Assembly: GCF_910596095.1 (NCBI RefSeq)
Contig: NC_056544.1
Location: 12,695,155 to 12,759,154 of the forward strand
Origin: Thunnus maccoyii
Lineage: Eukaryota; Chordata; Actinopteri; Scombriformes; Scombridae
Length of the DNA: 64,000 nucleotides
Direction: 5' to 3'
Under the pieces are notes generated by a model. The model did no database searches, was not told the origin of the DNA, and saw only the letters and a list, made by a program, of their open reading frames with translations. A program made the position numbers and the translations under genes. Shown piece after piece: positions 22,634 through 33,800 of this stretch (its first letter is position 1; every line of letters starts with the position of its first letter).

Positions 22634-24469
22634 AGGTTAAAAAAAGCTAATAAGGGATCCTTGAGTTCAGATTATTTGGTCAAACTGTTTACTGATTACA
22701 TCTTGTAACACATTAACATGTAATGACTCATTTGTCACACACACTGCCTCCTTGTCTTTCTGTCTTTGCTGTTTGAGTGTTTCTTTTCCAAACTGGCAGC
22801 ATTTTAACAAATGAACTGACTTTGAGACTCTATTTGAGCTTGTGTACAGTATATTAATTCCTTTCCTCTCTTTTGGAAATCACGTGCAGTCAAAGTCCAA
22901 GGACTCCCATTTGTGTGGCCAGCGCAAAGACAGTACAGTACAGTTTATAAAATCCTTGCACATAGAAACAGCTACACTGTTGTATTGTAAAACAGATGTT
23001 TCTTCAGTGGAAGCTGAAAGATTTATCATGTCTTAGCTGACATATCACCTCCAGGAGTGACTGACTTCTTTACACCTTTATGTGTATTATTTATGCTCAT
23101 GTTCAATGATCTCCCCTGGGGAAATTCTCAGGTCAGTCAACATCTTGAATTTGTAATTGCTTTATAATTACAATCCATCCTGGCTGGATGTATAGAGATG
23201 ACACTCACAGTTGAATGTCCTTCATTGGTTTTCATCTGGGTTTCAAAGTGAAATTGCTGCCTCTACTTGAAGATGAGTTGCTGGGTGCATATTTTATTTT
23301 GCAACGCTTTTACCTGTCAGATGTTGCTTGTTTTCTGTGATCGGGCTCTGAAATAGAAAGGGCCATCTTGGTGTGAGTGGATGTACCGTCGCTGCTCTGT
23401 GCGTTGTTTCAAGGTTGATGAGAAAACTGTCTAAGGGAAGACATCAGACATTAAATTAGACAGAACAATAACGGATGTCGGCAGCAGAAGACCTTCTTGA
23501 TAACACAGTAAAGCAAAGTGTTGGGCTGTAATCTTAAGTAAGAACGACAGGAACTGGCCTGGACTTTTGGGACAAATGTTCTGAAATCACATTTTTGATT
23601 GTTTTCTATTCACGGCTGGAAGATGCAGGTTCCCTTGGTGAGCCGCTGGCGTTTTAACGACAGTCTCCCACTCAGACACTGGCTGAATAACTCCGTGATT
23701 CTGTTTGGAGAAGTTATTACTAGTAGAGTGGCACACAATAGAGAGACTGAGGTGGAGTGTGTCTCTGTGTGGTATTTACATGTCAGGCCCTACTCTGTGG
23801 GCAGCTGCAGATCATTATCCATGTTCAGATTTTAAAGGTTGCAAAAGGGCAAAAACGTGGAGTAGCTTTAGTGTGGCTGACTCATTTCATGGTTTTGTGA
23901 CTGTTCACGAGTCGGGGAAGCGACTGCAGAGGAGATTAAAGTTCCCAAGACATCATCAAACTCCTTTGTCCTCATTTTATTTAATGTCACAGCACATACT
24001 TGTATTCACAGAACGATTTACAGCGCTACAGCAAGGCAGACACAGAGAGACATGAAAATGGCTGACAGTTCCATGCTAGCACCAAACACTGCCCACACCT
24101 AATGACAAATATCCTGGAGTTAAATTTTGAAGAGTGAAGTGTGTGAGATTCTAGTACCCTGGCTGCATTATTAGCAACAATAACACAAATAAATATTCAA
24201 CACATCAATCCTAATTAAAATGTAATATTCTTACAGTGTTTGCCTGTGTGGGCATTTGCAATGCAAAGTACAAAAATCACTTTACAGGTTGGACTATTCA
24301 AACATCACAATGTATTTTGTTTGATTGTGTGGGAGAAAAAGCCCAGTCCAGAGTGAGACTCTGAGCCGACTGATAGGAGGGTTTGATGAAGTTGAGGAAT
24401 GTGTGCATAATAACACTAAAACAGAGCTGCTCAGGTTCGTTTGCAGCAGGTGAGTGTATAGTTTTTCTA
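22634..24469. other. Intergenic, no gene seen
   Basis: Ordinary AT-rich sequence downstream (3') of the receptor gene on the minus strand. I see no convincing exon, RNA gene or repeat boundary. Part of it may be receptor 3' UTR if the signal at 23976-23985 is used. Confidence 0.5.
23976..23985 (-). terminator. Possible poly(A) signal of the receptor gene
   Basis: Overlapping TTTATT and TTTAAT on the plus strand give AATAAA and ATTAAA on the minus strand, about 870 nt after the receptor stop codon. It is the first such signal found, but it lies beyond a dispersed repeat, so use is uncertain. Confidence 0.3.
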
Positions 24470-24730
24470 TCCTTATTGGGACCGTTTCTGGTATAAACAC
24501 TGACCTTACTGGGACCAGTGGTCCTCATGGGGACCAAAGCCCAATCCTAATGCGGCAAAACATCATTTCTGTGGTCATGGTTAAGGTTAGGGGTAAGGTG
24601 TGAATTGATGTTAGGTTAAGGTCAAGGTTAGGGTTAGGCTGTACAAAATGGATCAATGAGTTATTGAGTCAATGCAAGGTCCTAACAAGGATAGCTGTGC
24701 AAATTTGTGTGTGTGTGTGTATGTGTGTGT
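24470..24730. repeat. Dispersed repeat with telomere-like TTAGGG tract and TG microsatellite
   Basis: The phrases ACTGGGACCAGTGGTCCTCA and ATGGGGACCAAAGC lead into a degenerate GGTTAAGG / GTTAGGGTTAGG run (about 24580-24640). A phrase TCCTAACAAGGATAGC and a (TG)n follow. I recognise this arrangement as a recurrent fish interspersed repeat. It is interstitial, not a chromosome end. Confidence 0.5.
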
Positions 24731-24854
24731 CTGGTTTGATGGATGACATTGATTTTGGGGGGATGACAGTCTAATCAGACAGGAACATGGCACCAAAGAA
24801 AATATGGCACACAAGGTCATAAAGGAGCATTCCCCATAGTATTAACAGAATAAA

Positions 24855-26386
24855 TCACATGTTGATGTCTTTGTGTATCATGACCAAGCTGTGTGGTGCC
24901 TCCTCCACTCTCCTCCCTCTCAGAGCAAGAGTGAGAACGTTTTGGACAGAGTGAGACACTCTGACCAGAAGTTCCTTCAGTCCAGCTCTGTACTCCTGGC
25001 GGATCAGGCAGTAGAGCACCGGGTTGAGACAGCTGTTTGCATGAGCTAGACACACAGTCAGGGGGAAGGCGTAGGCCTGGGCATTGTAGAAGGCTTTACT
25101 GAAGGGCACCAAGTCAAATTTGATCAATACCCCCCACAGGGTCAGGGCCTGGTTGGGCAGCCAGCAGATGAAAAAGGACAGGACTACAATGGTGACAGAG
25201 CGGGTGACTTTGGAGCGGCGGCGGTGGCGGCTCCTCTCATACTCTGACCTCTCTGTGACACCCCCACTGACCATGCTGCTTACAACACGCCGGCTCAGGA
25301 TGAACCTCAGGAGGAGGAGGTAGCAAACACTGATGACAATCAAAGGCACCACAAATCCCAGGAGGACTTTCTGTGTTTGATAGAGTCCGAGCAGGACTTG
25401 GGGATCCCAGTGGCCCGAATCAGAGTCAGAGAACCGCACGAGGCACAGCTCATCATCTGCAGACACCTGTAAACACAAAAACAACTGCATTAAAAATCAT
25501 GTATCATAAGAAAAGCAAATCTGGAAGGGCAGTTCAGTTTTCGTTTTGAATTTAACAAACCTGGACTGTGGTGGAGTAGAAAGCATGAGGCAAAGTAGCC
25601 ACCAGTGACACCACCCAAATGGCTAAACTGGCCCACTTGGTGCGAGCAGTGGCGATCCTAGGGCTGCCTGTCTTCAGAGAGGTGACCAGGGAGTGGTAGC
25701 GGGTCACACTCATGGCAGTGAGAAAAAAGACACTGGCGTACATGTTCAGGGTGGTGACAAAGCTAACAATTTTACACATGACCCAGCCAAAGGGCCAGCG
25801 GAAGTCCAGCACCGTGTCCACAGCCCAAAAGGGCAAGGTGAGGACAAACTGGAGGTCTGTCAGTGCCAGGCTCATCACGAAGCAGTCAATGGAAGAGTGC
25901 TGGTGGCCCCGACGGCGGGAATGAAGCAGGAAGAGTGCCAGGAGGTTACCCACAAGCCCCAGAACACACACCACCAGGTAGACCAGAGCGATGAGAACTC
26001 GCACCTGTCACACAACACAAACACATGAATAACATTTTCATTTACTGTGACTTGCTAAATATACACACACAATTAATCAAAGTAAAACATGCATAAAAGA
26101 ACACCTACAAGCATTTCAGTATGTCAAGGTAGTTCATGCAAAAGGACTTAAACATCTATGGTGGTTTAAATAGACCTACTGCCAGATTTGCACCGTCTCC
26201 ATGTAGATCCATAGAGGACTCCTTAGAGAGGATGTGAAGCCAGCAGTTCAGGGAAAGGTTAAAAGCAGCCAGGTTGGACGCTGCTCCTGTGGGGTTGACC
26301 AGTTTGGAGATCTCGCGTTCATCTTCCTCTCCTCCGCACACACTGACAGCGGTCAGAGATCCGGAGGTGCTGCTGTTGCTCTGCAT
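24855..26386 (-). CDS. Relaxin-3 receptor-like GPCR (RXFP3 family)
   Basis: Class A, Gi-coupled-type receptor for relaxin-3/INSL5-like peptides at the plasma membrane. Three coding exons on the minus strand, 26180-26386, 25561-26004 and 24855-25466, join in phase 0 to 420 aa. The N-terminal exon (69 aa) is Ser/Asn-rich with glycosylation sites (NSS, NLS). The 7TM core follows: GN in TM1 (88-89), LALTD in TM2, TLPFWAVD, C146 before TM3, SVTRYHS replacing DRY, ECL2 C225 for the disulphide, KVTKS-like SKVTRSVTIVVLSFF, CWLPNQAL (318-325) and NPVLY (365-369). SVTRYHS, CLVRF and QKVLLGF are RXFP3/4 signatures. Human RXFP3 and RXFP4 are intronless, whereas this gene has an intron before TM1 and one in ECL2. 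It is one of several teleost rxfp3 paralogues; the exact one cannot be told. Confidence 0.92.
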
Positions 26387-26754
26387 GATTCTGCAGGAGG
26401 AAAAGGCGACTTACTTCTAAAACAAGTTCGGCAGCTTCACCTCCTCTTTTAGGTTAACTTCCAAATTGCGGGTGCGTAAACGTGGATGCAAAAATCCCCA
26501 TCGTCCTCGTGCTGTATTTAATGTACAAAGTGTCAGCGGGAGATCAGAGTTGCATAATGTAGACAAGTAATAATTTCTAAACTTAAACGCGCCACTGCTC
26601 GCATTTTATTGTTTTTCCAAGGTGGGAAAAATAAAGTATCAAATACAAGCGCTGATTAATCCTTGACAGCCAACTTTGGAGCGTTCAGCAGAAGTCTGAC
26701 ATGATGCAGCCGCCTCTTCTGTCAGTGATGCTGACAGCATCCAGAGTCTGGAGG

Positions 26755-26762
26755 CTTTTATA
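26755..26762 (-). promoter_or_regulatory. TATA box of the receptor gene
   Basis: Minus-strand TATAAAAG about 370 nt upstream of the receptor start codon. It predicts a transcription start near 26725-26730 and a 5' UTR of about 340 nt. The minus strand just downstream has a short upstream reading frame (ATG followed by four codons and TGA near 26700). Promoter function is inferred from the motif and position. Confidence 0.55.
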
Positions 26763-29700
26763 CTCGCTGAGGCTCTCCTCCACCGCTTGGTGGCGCACTG
26801 CCTGGTGCGCACATGGAGGCTTAAATATACAGTGTTACTGTATACGTTTTAGGTGGGAATGATGCTTCACTAATTCATTAAAAGCAGAAAAAAGACACTA
26901 GCTCTCTGTTTCCATAATAATCTGATGTTTCCAAGAGCACTGAAAGGGTTTTTCCTCTGCGCAATACCTTATTTATGGCTGAACAAACAGGGAGGACTGT
27001 GTTATGTTGTAAGGTGGTAAAGAGTAGTTTAGAAGCCTTATACACTGCAAATATTCAGTGTAATCTGAGCTGCCTTGGCTCTTAGGTGAATGGAGAGTAG
27101 TTTTTTCTTTTAAATGACTCCCAAACATACATGTTTCAGACAATTTTGGTGATGCAGACCATCGCTTACCATCCTAGTACTGTAGTCACTCACTATGACA
27201 GTATTTGTATGCTGTATGAAAATTCATTGTTCTTTTTCTTCTCTTTGATGGAGCCAGTTAATCACACTTTCTGATGTTACATCTAAATATCACCTTTAAT
27301 ACTCCTGCAAATGATGTGAAGGTAAACCCCTACAGGATGGTATTTTCAGAAAGGTTTCCTGAGCCTACAAGGGTTTGTTAATGCACATCTGAAATGATGC
27401 ACATCAGAGGAATGATAAATTAGATTTCAAACAGCTTTCAGACTTTGTGAGGGAGCCAGCGAGAGTGAGAGAGAGATGTATATTTTTGATTTGCATTTCT
27501 CATAGGTCACTGTTGGTGTTCACACAATGCATCGCTGTGTTCAGCCATGTGTGCATGTCAGAGAAAAGAGATGACTACCAGAGAGGCGTTTTCTCAAGTC
27601 ACCTCAACGGGCAAAAACTGGAATTGCTGAGACAGCCTGTAACTTACAACAGACAACAATTTGCACAAATCTTTCACCTGCACTTTTGAATTGCAGATTT
27701 TTTTTTTTCCAACAGAATGTCCCTTAGATTAGCCCACAGCAACACCTCACCAGTCTTCTCGAAGCGACACTAAATAAGTTAATTTCTTCTCTAAAATTCA
27801 TCAAGGTCCAGTCAAGACAGTTGAAGCCAGTTTATTCTCATTTCTGTGTTTTTTTTCTGTCTAGTTTCATAAACAGTCAGGAACAAATTCAAATTAAAAA
27901 AACAACAGTAATTTGCTGACAGTTTCCCTTCTTTTGTAGTGTTTAACCAATATTGAGTTGGCTGCAAATACAGATATAGTTATAGTCTGACCCTGAAGCT
28001 TGCTGTGAAGCCACTCATTTGCATTCTTTAGGAGCTTTTCAAGACACTTAAAGATGTCCTCTCTTATTTTCATCATTCTGTCTTCATATTTCAATGCACT
28101 ACTGACCCTGAGTGTTTCTTTTCCTTTATTTCTCCTATTCTCCAGATGGAAGTAAAATATGTGAGTGTGAGTTAAAGGACACACACATGCTGAATTTGTC
28201 TGTGTGAAACGTATTTGTGTCACGATAATTGAATTTGAGATTATTATGAATGAGAGTGGCCTGGAGTGAACTGATAATAGCTTTTGCGTTTCATTGTAGT
28301 CCTTCCTAATCAGACAGTCCGAATCACTTAACCGTGAGCTCCATAAGCCTTACAGTTAGTTATTACATACAGTTCCATCAGGCTGCCCAAGGACATTCAA
28401 TGTGCTCTTTATTTGTCATTCTTTGGTGGAGAGAGCCTTTCTCAGACAGTGATTTGAATTCACACTCTGAATGGTTCCCTCCGCATTGCTGTAATGCATA
28501 AAATATCACAGTGGTGGAAGGCGGAGGGCGAATAAGATCCAATCAGTAACTGTGTCCTTGATTCAGAGAAGTGACACATGGGGTTGAACACATTATTCTT
28601 TTTATAAAGCTCTTCTTATAAGCAATGATGAGAGTGGGCAAACAAATTTGTGAGAGACGTTAGTTCTGGAGAGGCGGAAAAAATAAATTAATATCTCAAA
28701 TATACTCTACAGTAGGTTCTGTCTAGAAATGTAGTATATTCAAGTTTGTACATTGGTGTTACCATTTTCAAAGATGTGTGTTTTTTGTTTCACACAATGG
28801 GTATCCAATTTTTAGAAAAATGCCCCAAAAGTTACACAATTAAGCAAAAACATCATCAGTTTTAATATAATCATGAAGGCAGCAAGATGTGTCACCTCAA
28901 CTTGTGATTTCTGCTTTTTGTCCCAAAAGTTCATGAAACCACAAATCGACAAACGAAGCTTGAAAGAAATCTCTTGTGGCCCGTTTCTGCTCAGATAGCA
29001 GCGCCTCTCCTCAACTCTGACGTGATTGATATTCTGGTTGAATGTCTACCTACATCTATAACTCTCTATCACACCACTGCAGCACACTGTAGCTTAAAGC
29101 AGCCTGATCAATAATTCATGTCATGAGACCCTGTGGGGATAATGTACCAACATTATTTGGATCAGGTTTGCTGAAATTATTCTGTTTTTCAATTGTAAAA
29201 GTTTGTTAACCTCCTACGTTCTTATAGCAGCTTGAACAGACAGTGTTAAATGTAAATGACACATATTCTAAATGCAGGGATGTTGGCAGGAGGACATAAG
29301 TACAGAAACCCAAAGTATTCAACTGAAATACTTTTTCTATACATTGTTCTTTCCCATTTACTTGAATGAGAAAGTGTGTCCAAACTTTGACTGGTACTGT
29401 AGCTGCTAGCATAACTGTAGACTTGTTTGCCTGTCAAATTTAATCCAAAAATGATCAGAATCATCCTTTAAAAACCCCAAAATGTGTAATACTGTAATTG
29501 TGGAGTAAGATCAGTGTCCTCTATGACAGATAAAGCTGCAACCTTTGTACTGTTGTTCAGTAAAATCTAACCGACTACAGCATGACAAGAGCATCTTAAA
29601 TGACTGTCCTGAGCTGAGATCACCTTATTACAATGAGCAGAGGCTGCTTGAATATCGGCGGCTCAAAAATGAATCCACCTCAATGTTGCCCTCATTCTTT

Positions 29701-30365
29701 TGGCTGGCAAGACATTGAGCTAATAAAATATAGTACACTACAAGTACTGTAGAGAATATGAGCCGATGTTGACTCTCTTGCTTTGTGTTTTGACATACAA
29801 ATTTTCTCTGAGATTTACAGCAGAGATCCTGAGAATAGGATCCCGTAGATAAGCTTTCTAGTGATGTATTATGAACGGGGACAGAGATGAAGATGAAAAC
29901 AGTGGATGTTATTCTTCAGTACAGAATTGGGGGACAGCACATTATGTGAAGCTCTGTACCAGCGAACTAGAGACAAGAATAACCCGTGTTGCTGTTTTAA
30001 TAGATACACTCCCTGTAACAGAGGACAGTTTCAGTCATTATCCTTCAAATGCATTCAATGACAATTGGTTTTGCAGCATTTTCCTTTGAACCCGCTAGAA
30101 AAAGGCACTTCACAAAAGCCAGTAATAACTGTATATGTTCATAAATATTATAACAACAAAGACCTTTGCTGCAAAATTGAGACATGATATCCACTTTTTC
30201 AACTGTTCAAGTCCACTTGACCATATTGACCATATTGACCAAGTCATTTTTTGTGTTTCATATTTTGCTTCATTATTTTTAGGATGCAAATTTTTTCCAA
30301 ATACGACACATGGACTCATGAAAGAAAAACTTCAGGTGCTTCCAAAAATCACCGGCGAAAATGTT
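26763..30365. other. Intergenic, mostly featureless
   Basis: Between the receptor promoter and the creb3l3 3' end. No coding exon, RNA gene or CpG-rich promoter was recognised. The only clear mobile-element trace is the Tc1-type terminus near 29350-29401. Confidence 0.55.
29350..29401 (-). repeat. Solo Tc1/mariner-like terminal repeat
   Basis: On the minus strand this reads TACAGTACCAGTCAAAG, then TTTGGACACACT and TTCTCATTCAAG. This is the terminus of a widespread fish Tc1-like element, starting at a TA dinucleotide (29400-29401). The partner terminus was not found, so it is a remnant. Confidence 0.6.
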
Positions 30366-30371
30366 TTTATT
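30366..30371 (-). terminator. creb3l3: Poly(A) signal of creb3l3
   Basis: TTTATT on the plus strand (AATAAA on the minus strand), about 450 nt after the creb3l3 stop codon; first canonical signal found. Confidence 0.5.
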
Positions 30372-30818
30372 GTGTTGTGCTTTGTCACCATCACTCTGAA
30401 CTTTTACAAAATGCATCATAAATCATTCTTGATAAGGATTTTCAACACATACATTTAAAGTAAATAATAAAATACAGCAGTGACTATACATGTGTACTGT
30501 TTTACAGATCATACCGCGTACAACATTACAATACATGATCTGCCAGGTCCCTGAGGCTCAGTTTTTCCAAAGCAGCATGAAAAATTACGTCTGTGTGGAT
30601 GACCTCCTCACCGACCTCCGTCTGAGTGAGTGAATGTCAGTTAGAAAAATCTTTTCACTAGCTGTTTGTGTGGTGGAGCGGATACACTCCTCAACACCTC
30701 ATTCGGTCTCTGCAGTGAGAAACAGACGCTGAAAAAAGCAAAGTGCTCATTTGGATGCTGCACTTGCAAGCAAGCCTGCACTCTGTGGTGTGTCTTTGCT
30801 CCTGGGGCTATGAGGAGA

Positions 30819-33800
30819 TCAGTGATCGTCCCGGTGCCTGGGATCCTGGTGGTGGGAGTGTGGGAAATCTGCAGTGGGGAGATCTGTCTGGGCCCAGAGC
30901 TTCTCCGTCAGGCTGCACAGGGCCTCAAAGCCCCTGGAGACAGAGAAGACAGGAAGAAGAGGAGGAGGAGGGACGTCTTGCGCTTCATCCATTGACTGCA
31001 GGGAGCGGGACGGCACTGAGGGGCAGTGATGTGGAGGAGAGGCATCAGTGTATGTTTGTGAGAGAGAGTAAGTGTGTGTGAGTGTGTGTGTGTGTGTGTG
31101 TGTGCGTGCATCTACGAACCTTTGGTCTTTGTGTACTCTCCCTGGCTGAGTTGACTGTAAGGGTCTGGCTGAAGAGATGAGGAAATGAGCAGAGAAAAGG
31201 AGAGGAGCAGAACCTGGACATAAACACAGACAGCAGGACAAAAACAAGCCAAGAGCAGAAAACAGAGGGCAGAAAGCCAGATGGGAAATGACCGAGATTA
31301 CAGGGGAAAAGAAGAAAGGGAGTTATTAGGCACAGCCAATTGACAACAAAAGATGAGAGCAGGTGCTTTCAAACGTTCGACTCAATTCAAATCTCAGAGA
31401 TAAACACAGCAGTAGTCAACAGAGGAACGCGGGCAACCGTTTTTAATGATGTGGTTTCGCACCGTAGTGTCTATTACTGCATATGTCATTCAGTTGTTGC
31501 AAATTATGTTGTGTTTGCAAATGCATGAAATGTTGTGTTGTGTTCTCACCAGGATGCAGGTCCCTCTTTGTGTTGTTTTGCTGTAGCTGTTAGGAAGGAG
31601 AGCTTGTAGCTGGCTCAGCTGCTCCAACAGAGTGCTGCAATGCAAATATGGACAGGAAGATGAAAGAGACTGTAAAGTTTTCTCAAGAGAGGCCACAGGT
31701 TCCTTGAAACACAGGCATTCATTCTCAGCGTATGTAGTATTCTCGTACGTGGCCTCTTCCCACGTTTTGTGTCAGCTCACTGCAGCACTCTGCTTGCGTC
31801 AGGAACAAAGCCGCTTAATGAGATGACAGGATGACAGGCTTTGTATTCTGGTAATTTTATACTCAGCCTCCTCAGCCCTGATTTTGTAACAAAATCAGAT
31901 TTTTGAAACAAAGAAAGTTTTCTTAACCAAGTTGGCAGCAACTCAAGAGGGAGGGGCCAGGGGACAAAATCGATATGGATCAATGAAACACTGACAGACG
32001 TAACCCAACGCACAACAAAAGGCACAAAAGAGAGAGTGAGATATGACTCATGCAAACAGTTTAGCCACATAAAAACAAATCCAAGTGTGAGATGAAACTG
32101 TAACTTGAGGCACCACTTTAAAGGGTATCTGCTTGGTTTTATTTCCTGTGTTTTAGAAGATGCCTACAGTGGAGTCCATACCAGGAAACTGAAGATTAAA
32201 CAAGTGAAGTTAAATTTCTGGTAACATTCAATGACTCCAGCCTCCCAAATGTGATGAATTGATTATTTCTAAACCTTTAAAAAATATTCAGTAGATTAAT
32301 CGATAATGGGAATAAATATCAGTTGCAGCCTCATCTAAGGACTCACTTGTTGGTCTCCTCCAATTGGTGGATCTTTCTCTGCAGCTGGAGGTTGTGAGCA
32401 CTACATGCAGACATCCTGAAGACAGAGACAGCATGAAAGAGGGTAAATAATGACAGAATGGGGGAAAAATAGTATCAAATAGTACTGTGTTATGATGATG
32501 TATTGTTCTCCCCTCTGTTTCTCTCTTTCCCAATAACCCGTCCTCTGAGTGTTATCTCGACCCTATTCTGTCATCCGGTGACTCCACCCCATGCCCTCTT
32601 TCTTCTTCTGCTGTCTCCCTTGTTTCTGCCGTGAGTCACCTTCTATTATGGCCCCTCCAACTGAGCTCAGCGATGACTGATAATGATATCCTGTTGATAC
32701 GCTCGGCTGGCAGCCGGCTTAATTACCAACAAACGCTGACTCTGCCCAGAGGGAGTGACAGTCTCACCTGCATCATGAAACTTTTTTTACCCACAGGCAA
32801 CACAGCTCAAGCTTGAATGAGATGTCGATGGCGCACTATTAAATATTGAAAAATCTCATTTGATAATTATAGATTTAAGAACTACGGGTGTACGTAGGTA
32901 GGATTTTGAACTCCCACTGTAAGCACAACATTAATTTTACATTAATTTTTGACAGTACAGCGACACACACTCTTCCTAGCTTCAAAATACAATTAAAATT
33001 CATCTTTATTGATTCACAGAGGCAGATTTTACCATTAGGCAAGGTAGGCACCTGCCTGGGGCCGCCAACTAAAAGGGCCATAAACAGCTACAGATTTATT
33101 ATGATGATAAGATATGAAAAATATTGAATTATGTTATTATTCTAACTCATCGTTCCATGAAATAACTTACAAATGGCTCCCAAAGCACTTAAAAAATATG
33201 CAACTGTACACTTCCACTTCTACTTCAGAGGAAAACATTGTGTAGTTTATTTACCTGACAGATAAATGTTACTGGTTATGCTGCAGATTCAGATTCTACT
33301 CACAAAATATAACAAATAAAATATGATGCATTATTATTGATTAAACAATCATTATATAAGAGCATTATATAAGAGTTAAAATAGAGTTGAACAGACATTA
33401 AGTACATAGTGCTGATAATGTCTCTCTTTCAATCCTCACTTTTAAGTCAGAATTTGAATGCCGGACATTTACAGTATTTTTACTGTGCAGTATTAATAGT
33501 TTTACTTAAGAAAAAAGTTTTTAGTACTTCTTCTACCACTGCCAATGCCAACATTTCCAGTTAGAGAAAGGGTACAAATAAAGCAAGACAGTGTTTGCCT
33601 GGGGGTCCCAAATCACTAAATCTGCCCCTGTTGATTCAGGTGGAAAATATTATGCTTTCTTGGGTTATAGATTACCGCACACCATCTTTGGACCCCCTGC
33701 TCTCTCCTCTCCCTTTGTTCTTCTCTCTATACCTCTGATTTCAGATTCAGCTGTGGTCCACAGCACCTCTGCACATCCTCAGACGACTCCTCTATACTCA

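Noticed and set aside
30210-30245. Tandem GACCATATT units
   Set aside because: Only two to three short copies; too small to interpret.
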